Positions 15,483 to 27,200 of a stretch of DNA of 48,138 nt are shown here, piece after piece. Each line of letters opens with the position of its first letter. Position 1 is the first letter of the stretch. Source of the DNA: a virus; IMG/VR virus record IMGVR_UViG_3300011125_000005, positions 1 to 48,138 of that record. One strand, 5' to 3'. A program made the translations under genes and the position numbers. The notes beneath the pieces are model-generated. The model was not told where the DNA came from. It did not search any database and saw only the letters and a program-made list of their open reading frames with translations.

Positions 15483-18260
15483 ATGGCTGGAATAAATAGA
15501 TTTTATAAACCATCAAGTTCTAAATACGTATCTCAATTTGTACCTGACCAGTTACCTGCAGATTTAATGCTTAAAGGGTTAGCTGCAAAGCAACAAAAAT
15601 ATGATACTAATGCTGCTTTACTTAATAAGTTTGGAGAGGTAGAAATAGATGCTTTAAAAGGTAGAGATACTGAATATGCTCAAGAATGGGTAGGAGAAGA
15701 AGGAAAAATAGCTAAATTTATAGATGAGTCTATGACTAAGGATTTAGCTTCCCCAGAATTTATGAGGGAGTTCCAATCACTTAAAAAGAAGTTTAGTACT
15801 GATAAAGGACTTAAGTCAGTAGCATCTTCATTAGCTACTCACCAAGAATTTCTAGAAAGAACTAAAAAGCTTAAAGAAGGGAAAGGTACAGATTATGATA
15901 AAAACTTTGTAGATAAGTATAATAGAAATTATAGTGAATACACTAAGTCCACTGCTGCAGGAGGATTAGGTTTTGAAGGTAGTACACAGTTAGCAGATCC
16001 TAGTATACTTGAAGGAGTAGATATTAATACAGAAACAGAAAAATACTTTGACCATCTTAAGGCAGATGGTAGAGAAACACTTAAATCTTTAACTCAAGGA
16101 CTATCTTATAAGGATGGATGGGTTGGAGTCAGTGGTAAAAAAGTAAACCAACAGGCAGCTAATGTACTAGATGAATACTATGAAACTAGAGCAGGTCAAC
16201 AACTTCAAGCTAAGTTTAATGCGGAAAATATTCCTCTAGGAATGACTTATGACCAGTTTTATAGTTCTAGAACTCCTGAACAGTTAGAAGCATTTGAAAC
16301 AGCTAAAAAACAAAGTGTAGCTAATCATCTTATTAATGTAGGACAAGGATTCATACATAGTAAAACTACTACTAACCAAGATGTAGCTTTAAATATAAAA
16401 GCAGGTTGGGATAAGAAAGATAAAGAACTATATGCCCAAGAAGCTAACTTCCAAGTTAATGGTAACACTTTAGAAATTAAAACCCCTACATTTAAAGAAA
16501 GTACAGCAGCATTTGAAGCTAATAAAGAAGCTCTAGTGCAGCATACTAATGTTAGAGACACGTTTGCTAAGATTAAAAGAGGATTAAATGAAGGTTCCTT
16601 AGAGCAATTCAGAGATAAAGATGGTGTATTACGTTTGCCTCCTGCAGATATGAAGTTATTAGAAGGTTTACCTGGAGCTAAAGATTTTATAAATGGTGTC
16701 AGGTTATCTGAGCCTGAAATGACGAAATTCACTACTATGTTAGATAATAAGATAGAGGATCATGATTACCAAATTAATGGTATTAGAAGTGAGCAGACTA
16801 CTATACAACAAAAGAACATAGAAGCTGCTTCGGAGTTTATCAGCATTAAGGAAGGTAAAGACGTAAGATTTGGGGAAAAAGACTTGACATTAGTTGAGGC
16901 ATTGGACTTAGGTAATAGCTTTGACCAAGACCCAGCATTTAAAGATATTAAAGAGGAATTACAATCCATAATAGATAATGGTGGAGATTGGAAGACTGCG
17001 CTTAATAACATTAAAAAGGAATATGAAGCAGAGCTAATCTCTCCTTATAGAGGTATAAAAGGGATTAATGCTGAAGACTTTACAATGACTATAGATGATT
17101 CAGATTTGTCTCAAGTAGAGAAAGATAAGATAAAACAAGACCATAATACAGCCCTACAAAGTTTCGATGATATAAAAACTTGGGCTACTGCTACTAAAGT
17201 ATATGAGAATACTATGGACCAAATTAGCTACAATCCTTTCACTACATATGATTATGAGCAAGTATATAACTCACAAAAGGCTTACCAACCTGTAGCCCAA
17301 GTTATTAATCAAGAAACAGATAAATACGCACAACGCCAAGTAGATGAATATGGGCAAGTAGTTGTTACAGGGAATGCATATACTGCTGATAAGCAAATGG
17401 AGAATTTATTCAATGCTAATTCAGATGCATTTACAGTACGTATTGGTAGTGAGAGAATTTACCCTGATGACCCTAGATACCCTACTGATATAACATTTGC
17501 TTCTGCAAACAAGGAGACTTATAACGGTAAACCTACCTTTAATGCATCTAAAGAAGTGACTGTAGAAGATGCTTGGGGAATAGCTCCTAAGAAAAAAGTT
17601 ACATATAACTATACTATAGAGGCTACCAACATGACAAATGCAGATAACTATTTTTCTGCTAAATCTTTAGAGGCTAAATCTAATGTACTAGCAGACCCTA
17701 ATTATGACCCTAATTTACCTATGTCGGAACAGCAGAATCTTAGTGTTAATGGTAATCAGTCACTTATTGATTATACTACTTACGGAGATCCTCAACTAGC
17801 AGAACAAATAAGTAAAACTTCAGGATTAAAATCCCCTGGGGAAAAAGTATTCTTTAGTAGGTACAATGTTAATCCTTACTCAGGCAAAAATGAGCAAATT
17901 AACTATCAAGTTAAGAAATCAGGTAGTACTGATGGTGGGCTTATAGTAGAAATTACTGATAAAGCAGGAAACTACTTGACAAATGTACCTTCTATAGTAG
18001 TAGCTAACTCTGCCCAATTATCAGGTACTATTGCTAGGTATGAAGCAGAGTGGGCCCAAGAAGGCGAGGATATTAAAAGTGGAGCATTAGGATTAAGACC
18101 TCCTACTGATAAACAAGCAGGCTTTACTGATGAAGGGGTGTATAAAGGTACTACAGAGTTAACTGGACAAAATCAAGAGAGTTCATCTACTAAACCTGAT
18201 TATACTGCTCCCTACCTAAATACTCTTAAAAAATCTTTTATGTTTAGTTCAGGAAACTAA
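15483..18260 (+). CDS. Cargo/ejection-type virion protein
   Basis: A 925-residue, mostly helical, charged protein without signal or membrane segments. The N-terminus 'MAGINRFYKPSSSKYVSQFVPDQLPADLMLKGLAAKQQKYD' resembles proteins that lie just upstream of the virion RNA polymerase gene in crAss-like phages. It begins 3 nt after the preceding gene, in the same transcription unit opened at 13233. No enzymatic motif is visible. I infer it is packaged with or next to the polymerase; this rests on gene order and on the N-terminal pattern only. Confidence 0.6.
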   Translation: MAGINRFYKPSSSKYVSQFVPDQLPADLMLKGLAAKQQKYDTNAALLNKFGEVEIDALKGRDTEYAQEWVGEEGKIAKFIDESMTKDLASPEFMREFQSLKKKFSTDKGLKSVASSLATHQEFLERTKKLKEGKGTDYDKNFVDKYNRNYSEYTKSTAAGGLGFEGSTQLADPSILEGVDINTETEKYFDHLKADGRETLKSLTQGLSYKDGWVGVSGKKVNQQAANVLDEYYETRAGQQLQAKFNAENIPLGMTYDQFYSSRTPEQLEAFETAKKQSVANHLINVGQGFIHSKTTTNQDVALNIKAGWDKKDKELYAQEANFQVNGNTLEIKTPTFKESTAAFEANKEALVQHTNVRDTFAKIKRGLNEGSLEQFRDKDGVLRLPPADMKLLEGLPGAKDFINGVRLSEPEMTKFTTMLDNKIEDHDYQINGIRSEQTTIQQKNIEAASEFISIKEGKDVRFGEKDLTLVEALDLGNSFDQDPAFKDIKEELQSIIDNGGDWKTALNNIKKEYEAELISPYRGIKGINAEDFTMTIDDSDLSQVEKDKIKQDHNTALQSFDDIKTWATATKVYENTMDQISYNPFTTYDYEQVYNSQKAYQPVAQVINQETDKYAQRQVDEYGQVVVTGNAYTADKQMENLFNANSDAFTVRIGSERIYPDDPRYPTDITFASANKETYNGKPTFNASKEVTVEDAWGIAPKKKVTYNYTIEATNMTNADNYFSAKSLEAKSNVLADPNYDPNLPMSEQQNLSVNGNQSLIDYTTYGDPQLAEQISKTSGLKSPGEKVFFSRYNVNPYSGKNEQINYQVKKSGSTDGGLIVEITDKAGNYLTNVPSIVVANSAQLSGTIARYEAEWAQEGEDIKSGALGLRPPTDKQAGFTDEGVYKGTTELTGQNQESSSTKPDYTAPYLNTLKKSFMFSSGN

Positions 18261-18267
18261 ATTTAAC

Positions 18268-18275
18268 TATATTTG
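18268..18275 (+). promoter_or_regulatory. Bacteroidota -7 box TATATTTG before the giant polymerase gene
   Basis: TATATTTG lies 18 nt upstream of ATG 18294. Its surroundings (TTTAACTATATTTGTATA) are identical, over 18 bases, to the promoter inside the intron at 45439-45446 on the other strand. The -33 element is weak here. Confidence 0.6.
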
Positions 18276-18293
18276 TATAAATAACATTACTTA

Positions 18294-21200
18294 ATGGAAG
18301 ATAACACAATAGATAAAGATGGTTTACCATCTAACACTACACCTACACCTAGTTATGAAGGAACTAAACCAGCCAGTGAGAATACTAGAGGTAGAGATAA
18401 AGCCTTTGATATAGTTGCAGAGCAACCTAAAATTAAGCCTACAGTAGCTACTGGTATAGGTAGTAATTTAGATTATGGTAAATTTAGAAATAAATTAGGA
18501 GATGATTTTCAATTAAGTAAAGGAGAGAAATATCTTGTAGGTAAATACAATGATATTGTTCAAGCAGAGATGAGAGCAGAAGCTGTTCAAAAATCTGAGG
18601 AACAAGGTTTCTTTGGTGAGGCTTTAGCATTTGGAGCTCAAGTAAGTTCTGAAATAGTTTTTGGTGCTATAGAAGGTGCTGGGTATCTAATGGATTGGGA
18701 ATCTTTTATTACTAAAGGAGCAGAAGATGACTGGAGTAACGCAGTTTCTGACTGGGCTGCAGGTATGAAAGAAGATATCAATGCTGCTGCACCTATACAC
18801 TTACATCCAGATGATAAAGGTAGATTTGCTATGGACAGTAGTGCATGGTGGTTTTCTAATGGTGTATCTATTGCTTCTGCACTTAGTATTATGATTCCTG
18901 TAGCTGGTTGGGCTAAAGGGGTTAGTATGGTTGGTAAAGGCGGTAAACTATTAGCTACGGGAGCTAAAGTAGGTAAGTATGGGGCTAAAGCTAAAGATAT
19001 AGCAAAGATGGCAAGTAAAATTGCTAATAAATCTCCTAGATTAGCTAATTCAGGTAAAAAAGTAGCTGATGCTGTACATAAAGGGGTTATCTCTAGGCAC
19101 ATAGAATCTTCTATGGAGGCTAGTGGAGTTTATAAGGAGGCATATCAAAATGCTTTAGACCAAGGTCTATCAGATAAAGATGCAAAAAATGCTGCAGCTG
19201 CAGGTGCGTCTTTTTCATATAGAATGAACTGGGCTATGGCAGTACAAGATATAGGTCAATACATTATGCTGGGTAGGGGTATGGCTCCATCTAAGGCTAT
19301 TAGTTCTATGAGACATGCTAGAGCTGTAGGGAAATCCCCATATAAAGCATTAGCAGTAGCAGGGAAAGATTATGCTAAGCAATTTGCATCAGAAGGTTTT
19401 GAAGAAGCTTACCAATTTGTTATAGGTGAGGAAGGTAAACATTTAGCAGGAGTTACTGCAGGTATAATTGACCCTAATGAGACATCACTTGCAGATAGAA
19501 TGGAATCATACTCTAAGGATTCTGAGTTATGGACATCAGCTTTCTTTGGAGGGTTTGGTGGTATGGCTATGCAGTTTGCTGGTGATTTAAATAAAACAGA
19601 AAAAGCACAAGCAATTAAAAATAAAGTAAACTCCACAATAAGTAATAAAACTGGAGTAACTAAATATAAGAGTGAAGTAACTTCTAGAATAGAAGAGCAT
19701 CTAAATAGAAATAAAAACATATCAGCTAACTTACAAGCTTTAAATCAGGCAGTACAAGCTGAAGATGATAAAGCAGTACATACAGCTAAGGCTAGAATTG
19801 CTTTTGATATTGGTATGAATGCTTCTCAAGTAGGTAACTTAGACTTAGCTATTGAGAATTTAGAAGAATTAAAAAATGCTACTCCAGAGGAAATGGAGAA
19901 ACATGGTTTTGAAGAAGGTTTTCAGAAAGATTTAGATACATATATAGCGGCTGCTAAGAAAGTAGGTGCACTGTATCAAAAGAATAGTGCTAAATATAAT
20001 AGTGCCTCTGTACCAGTTATTACTTATAGTCAATATATGGTTGATGAAATGTCAACTAAAGCAATAGAGTTAGGTAATACTATACAAGAGTTAACTGATA
20101 AAATCCCTAGTATTAATAATTTATCTGATAATGGTAAAATATCTTTTGAAGAGAATTTAAAAGTACTATCTAGAGAAAGGTTTATTAGATCAGCTAAGTG
20201 GAAAATAGCTAATGTTACGATGCCTACAGAAGACAAAGCAGCATTGGAAACATCTATAGCTGTACATCAACAAATAGTAGATAATAGTAAAGCTAAAATT
20301 AAAGAAGTATCAGAGAAGTTTTTAACTAGCCCTGATAAAATTGCAACTAACTCTGTTAAAGGCGCATATGCTGAAGAGTTATCTAAAGCTATTTCTGAAT
20401 TACAATGGACTCAGCACTATCAAGATGCTTATATCAATGATATAAACTATATGACTTCTGCAAAAGGGCAAAAAGAAATGGAGGAGAAGAGACTAGCTTC
20501 CATTAAAGCATCTCAAAAAACAGAAAAGGCTAAAGATACTGAAGAAAAGCATGCTCTTAAAAAAGAAGAGTTAAATGATGGTGCAAGTAAAGTAGAAGAA
20601 GAACAAGTGCTTCAAGGAGCTACTAAAAATAAGATGACTGATGAACAGTTAAATCAACTACAAGGAGCTATATCTAGAAAGGAAACATCTATAAACAAGT
20701 TCCCTAAAGAAGTACAAGATGCATTAGCTGACTTTAAGAAAAGAAAATCTGAAGGTAAAGTAGATTTAGGTAGAGATGCTAATACTGACCACCAAGCTGC
20801 TAATAACGCTGCTGTGTCACATGTTACAGTGGAAACTCCTAGTAATGAAACAGGAACTATAGTATCAGAAGATGAAACTGAGACTTTAAACACTACTAAT
20901 CAAACTACTCCTCTTGCATGGTTATCTGTAAATAATGCTAGACATATGGCTGAGGAGTTTAATACTCCAGAAAATAAAGCATTAACTAGTTTCCTAGAAA
21001 GAGATAATAGTATAGAAGGTGTAAGTATTGAGTTCAGTATTAACACAGAGCTTATAGATGCTCAAGCTGCTGCAGGATTAGAAGAATATGTAGCAATGAA
21101 AACTGCTGTTGAAAGTGGTACTATCCCAGAAGAATTAGTAGGTAGACTTCCTGTTAAAGGTTCATTAAAAAGGAATGGTGGTAATCTAGTACATAATGGT

Positions 21201-24200
21201 ATAGCCTTAAGTGTAAGTTTACATGATACTACTTTCTTTGATTCTACTAAAGACCCTAAAGTTGCTGAAGCTCAAGTAAAAGAAGTAGAAAGAACTAAAA
21301 GAGAAGTAATAGAAGCACATTTCAAAGGGGAAAAAGTTTCTACAAAATTAGAGTATAAAACTGGTGGTTCACTAAACACTGCTAAAGACAGTAATGGTAA
21401 ATTTGTAAAGAATTCTATATCCAAGGAATTAGGTAAAACTGCAGAAGACATTACTTATCTATATGGTGATTCTACAGATGGCTACTTTAATGTAGATGGT
21501 ACACAGAACTCTGATTTATTGCACTTAGCTTCTGCTACTCCAGGAGCTGTTTATACAGTAGTTAAAAAGGCTAATGGAGAATCATTTCCTTTAAGGGCAC
21601 ATGTTAATAACCTTAGTATGTCAGAAGCTAGCATTATATATGATATATATGTACAAGTACTAGGAGATCCAGGTAACTATAAGAAAGGATTATCAGATGA
21701 ACTTATTAATAAAATAAAGAATCATCCTGATGCTGTTGTTAATGGGTTAGCTGAATATCTTCCTCTTAACACTATGACTCATTCTGAGTTATTAAACCAT
21801 TTAGTATTTAATGGTGAAGCTGTTACAGAGTCTAAAGGAGAATCTAGGTTATTCATTACTCCTGCTCAAAATTTAAAAGGACAAAAAAGACCTGCTACTT
21901 TAGTATATGGTACTGGTGCAAAAAAGGTAGATATAGATGGTTTAAAGTCAGCTCAAGGTAAAGACTTATTTATTAACCACTTAGCTAAAAATAGAAGAAG
22001 ACAAGTAGACGTTAAAAAACTAGGAGATAAAAAGTATAAAGAGTACTTAGATAACAATGGTGTTTTATATACTAATGCTAAGGCTACTCCAGAGGGTAAC
22101 TTATTTATTCAACCTGTTCCTGTTTATAGTGCAAATACTACTACTTCTGAAACAGCTGCTGTTGATACTACAGAAACTAATACTGTAGAAAGTATTGAAG
22201 AAAGGAAAAGAACTGTACTAGATAGAATTACAAAAATAAAAGGTACACAACTTTCCCCAGGATTCAGTTTTTATAGTCAGGAATACACTGCAGAAGGTAA
22301 AACGAAAAAAGGGTATCATTTTTCAACTAAGATAAAAAAATACAATAGTGAAGAAGAGGCTAGATCTGCTATTGTAGAGGAAATCAACGCTAAATACGAT
22401 GCTGAGATAGCTGCTTTAGGTGAAACTACTTCTTCAGCAGAAGAAGTTACAGAAGAAGCAACTACTAAAGCTAAAAGTGATTTAGATACTAGTGTTAAAA
22501 ACACTGAGAATAAAGGAGTACCTTTCTTTATTACTACTGCTACTAAGCAAGGGTTGGCTGATTTAGGTTATACTAAACAAGACATTAGTAAACTTAAACC
22601 TGAAGAGGCTTTAGATATTTTAGAAAAAGGGGTAATTAACCCAGAGAAAGCTAAAAGACAAGCTAATAAGGAAGCACTAAGTAAGCCGTCTACACCGTTA
22701 TCTAAAATAGAAAAGCCTAATCTAGTAAATAAAGAAAGTATAGAAATAGCTAGAAAGGAAGCACTTAATAATAGGGAACGTAGGCAGGATTTAGCAGAGT
22801 TACCAATAAGTAAAAGTTTAGGGAAACAGTCTGTACGTAAAGTTATACTTGATTTACCTGTAGGACAGGTGTTTAGAAAAACAGAAAAAGATTTAAGAAC
22901 TGCAGACAATGATTATTTTGCTACAAGTACGTTATACTTTAAAGTTATTGCTCCAGGCGTTGTAGTAGGTCTAATAGGCAGAGGACAAGTTATAAATGTC
23001 AATGACAGTAAAACTTCTTTTAACTTTAGTCAATTTATAGATTTATTAGAAGGTAATGTACCTACTATACAAGAAATTAATGAACACTTTGATAATCAAC
23101 TATTAGAAGTAACAGACAATGTAACTACACAAAAAGATAATGCTCAACAAGATTTATTTAGTCAAGTAGAGAATTTACCAGGAACTGAAACTACTACTTC
23201 TACTAAAAAGAAGGCAGGATTAAGTGCTTTAGGTAAAAAGAATTCAGGTAAAAGTGCATTTAAAACTTATACTCCAGGTGCTTCTGTATCACATACCCCT
23301 AATAAGAAAGGGCATGAAGCAGAGATAGCTCATATTAATAGTATACTTCCTAAAGAGATAGCTACTAAGTTAACTCCTGATTACATTGGTTTACTTTCTC
23401 AAGGTAAAGTTATAGCTGGTTTATTTCAAGATGGTATGATTACAGTTAGTGAAATGGCAGAAGCAGGTACTGCTTACCATGAAGCTTTCCATGCGGTATT
23501 TAGAACTCTACTTAATGAGGAGCAAAGAGATAGACTTATTACTGAAGCAGAGAATGAGTATGCTTATCCTACAGAAAGAGATATCACATCTACTATGGAA
23601 GATGTTGGTGTGGGTAGAGTAGAAGCTATTAAGATTTATTTTGAAGAGCAAATAGCTGATGATTTTATGTCATATATGGCTAATCCTAAGTATGCTAATA
23701 AACATTATAAGTATTCTACAGGTATTAAAGGACTATTCCAAAAACTAATGGATTGGATTTCTGGTGTATTTTCTGATAAAGTAAAAGCTAGAAAGTTATT
23801 CTTTGATATTAGTAGAGGTAAATATGCTTCTAAGAAACCTAACATTACTAGAAGTACAGCATTTTCTGCTAGACATAAGTTATATACAGCTCAAGAAGTA
23901 AGAGAAACTACTAAGCAGATGGCTTACTTAGCATTTAAAGATGTGACTTCTTTAGATACTCTTGATAAATTTAATGCTAATAACATTGTAGAAGGTTTAT
24001 CAAACCAATATAATAAAGCAGAAGCGTTATTAGAAGAGAACCCTGACGATACTGCTGCTGCAGAGCAGATGAGTAGATTAGAAGGAGTATTTACTGATGA
24101 CTTACAAATACAACCTTTCTGGATTAAAAATGTTAAAGATTACATTAAAGACCAATTTGGCCTTAAAGAAGTAACCAAGATAGATAATAAAGAGGACTAT

Positions 24201-27200
24201 GATGAAACTGATGAAGGTATGCTTAGTTTCTTACAGTCTTCTTATGAAGTATCAGGAAAAGAATCTGCTACAGAAACTATTAAGTTCCTAATCTCTATGA
24301 CTCCTGATATTAAAGGGTATAAAGATGGAGAAGCTATATATAATACTGATACATTATTAGGTTTACCTAAGTTTAATGACTTTAGTGTTACATATAATGC
24401 TTTGGAAAACTTACTTGCAGGTAAAACTGCTACTATGAAAGAAGGTCAAGTTCAAGATGGTTATCAAGTAATGGTAGATGCATTGAAAGCTGAATCAGGT
24501 TACAAACCTGAATTTACTTTCTTATTGAATAAGCTAGAAGCTATGCCTGACCAAATTAAGACTCAGTTTCATTTCTCTTTTTCTAGAACTAAAGGTAACT
24601 ACATTAACCATATTATTGCAGGAGAACCTAAAGCTACTATATCTAAGATAGGTACATCAGATATTAATTCTAAAGAATATACTATTAGAGGGTCATGGGC
24701 TGCAGAGTTTAGTAACAAGTATACTACTCTTGTTGATGGTGCACCAGTTTACAGTGCTGAAGAAATAGATAAATTAATAGCAGTTAAAACTAAACTTAAT
24801 GCAGAGTTAATTACTGCAATGGGTAAAAAAGCAATGACTCCTGAGTTAGCTACTGCTTTTGGTAATGTGCTTACTCAATTAGGAGTAACTATGGCAGATA
24901 AAGCTATTACAAAGCTAATGTACAATCAAGGTTTACCTGTTGATCCTAGATTCCCTACTTTCCACCAGGCCAAAGCTATCAAACTTATTACTAATAAGTT
25001 AGATAAAGCTACTAGAGGTATAGTAAAAAAAGTGGGTACTCCTTTAACTAATGATACTAATATGTTATTAGATGAGGATACTTTCTTTAAAAATGAGCTA
25101 GCTAGAGTAGAAGGTGACTTCAGAAAACTAGGAGGAGAAAGTTCTTTCTTAGGGCCTGATGGTAATCAAATTTGGGCTTATCAAGATAATAACAGTTTCT
25201 CTAAAACTGTAAATGAATTTAAAGCAGGTGAACTTACTCACTTACAAGATTTACAGTCTTCTTTATGGGGGAGAAATTCACTATGGTTAGCTGAACTACT
25301 TCATGCAGAACAAGGTGCTAAAAACAGAGATGCTTTTACACTAGATTTATATGGTAACTATAAACAAGAAGATAAAGGAGATAAAGGAGATAAAGCATCT
25401 AACTTAAAATTCTCTGATACTTATATTGACCAAGTTAATAAACAACTAAGTGGTAGATATATTGGACTTGCTGAGGCAGATAAAGGACAACAGTCTTATT
25501 TCTATGGCCCAGCATTAAGAAGATCTGGTATATCACTTAACCCACTTACTAATAAAGTAGAATTTACTAACTCATCTCCAGAAACATTATCTATCCTTAC
25601 AGGATACTTAGCTGATGAGTTACATAGAATGGAAGTAGCTAGAAAAACTATCTATGGTCAAGAGGCTACAGAGACTTCAGAGGCTATTCCTCCATTAGCA
25701 GATGATAAGCAAATTCTATATTACCACTACTATCAAGTAGCTCCAGGAAAAGGTACTTTTGGAGAAAATATGGATAGAATTGAAGGTAATGCTTTCAAGT
25801 CTTTCTTATTCCCTACACTACATACTACTGAAACAGTAGAGGTAGATGGTGTAGAAATGACTCAAAATAAACTAGAACAGCTAGGCTTAACTGATGCTAA
25901 TGGTAAATTAGTACCGCTATCTAAAGAAGCCTTAGATAATAATCCTGAAGTTAAAGACTTCTTAGGTACTTCTTTTATAGACTTAGTTAGAGCTGAGATA
26001 GGTACTGCTATAGAAGCAGGTTTATTAAACTTTGATAATGGTAAGTTAACTAATAGATTAATAGATTTAAACCAATTAAATGAAAAAGGTGGAGATGTAT
26101 TTGCTGTGATGGGTGATTATGTACTTAACTCTTTAATAGGGAATGTTGAACAAACTAAGATGTTTAATGGTGACCCTGCATTGTTTAAAGTAAAAGAAAT
26201 TAAAGAAGTAGGTACACTTATAGATGCTAGTAAACCATCTACTCCAGAGAATACAGTTCAATGGGCAGACGTAGATATGTTTGGAGACTTTAGAAAAAGA
26301 ATTCCTTCTACTAGTGCTTCAGGTAAAGACTTTAGAATATATAACCATTCTAATGGTACTCCTGCAGTTAGGTCTTTCTACAATTCAGCTACAGTAGCTA
26401 ATATTGATGGTATTGGTTCTGAGTTTTTTGCTGGAGAAGATGGTAAATTCAATAAAGGTAATTTAGAAAGAATTAGTAAAGCTACTAATCTACCAGTTAG
26501 TGAACTTGAGAAGTTATTTAAACCTTATCTAGGAGTAAATGTAACTGATGCACAAGCTTGGATTACTTTACCTGTCTATAAAGAAAGATTACTAGGATTA
26601 GGAAAATGGTCCCCAGCACATGAAGATGCATATGCTGCTATGTATGCTACAGATGAAACACCTACTCCAGAGCAAGTTAAATTATTAGCTATGCCTCTAA
26701 AGACTGTTCATAATGAGTTAGTTAAGACTAATAATGATGTAATGTCGTTACATTATAATAAACAATCTGAAGCAGTTTTACTTCCTATTATGACTAAAGG
26801 TACTCAGTTAGAGAACCTAAGATTAGCAATGGAAGCAGAAGATAAATTTGATAGTAATGGTAAGTTAATATCTAAAGGTGGCCCAGACCACGTTATTGTA
26901 CTAGATGGTAAGAAAGCAGGTGGAGTTGGTATTACAGATATTTCTGATGGAAATGGTAATATTGTAGCCAATCCTACTTTTAATTCTACTAAGTTATCTT
27001 ATAGAAGACTATTCCTACAGCAAGATTTATCTACTAAAGGTACTAAACAAACTGTAGTAGGCTCTCAAGGTGTAAAGAATGTACTATCTGTAGTTAATCC
27101 AAATGAAATGTATGGAGAAATTAATGGTAGAGATTTAATAGATAAATACCATGAAGTAATTTCCCAATTATCTGACATAGGACTTAACTCTTATAAAAAG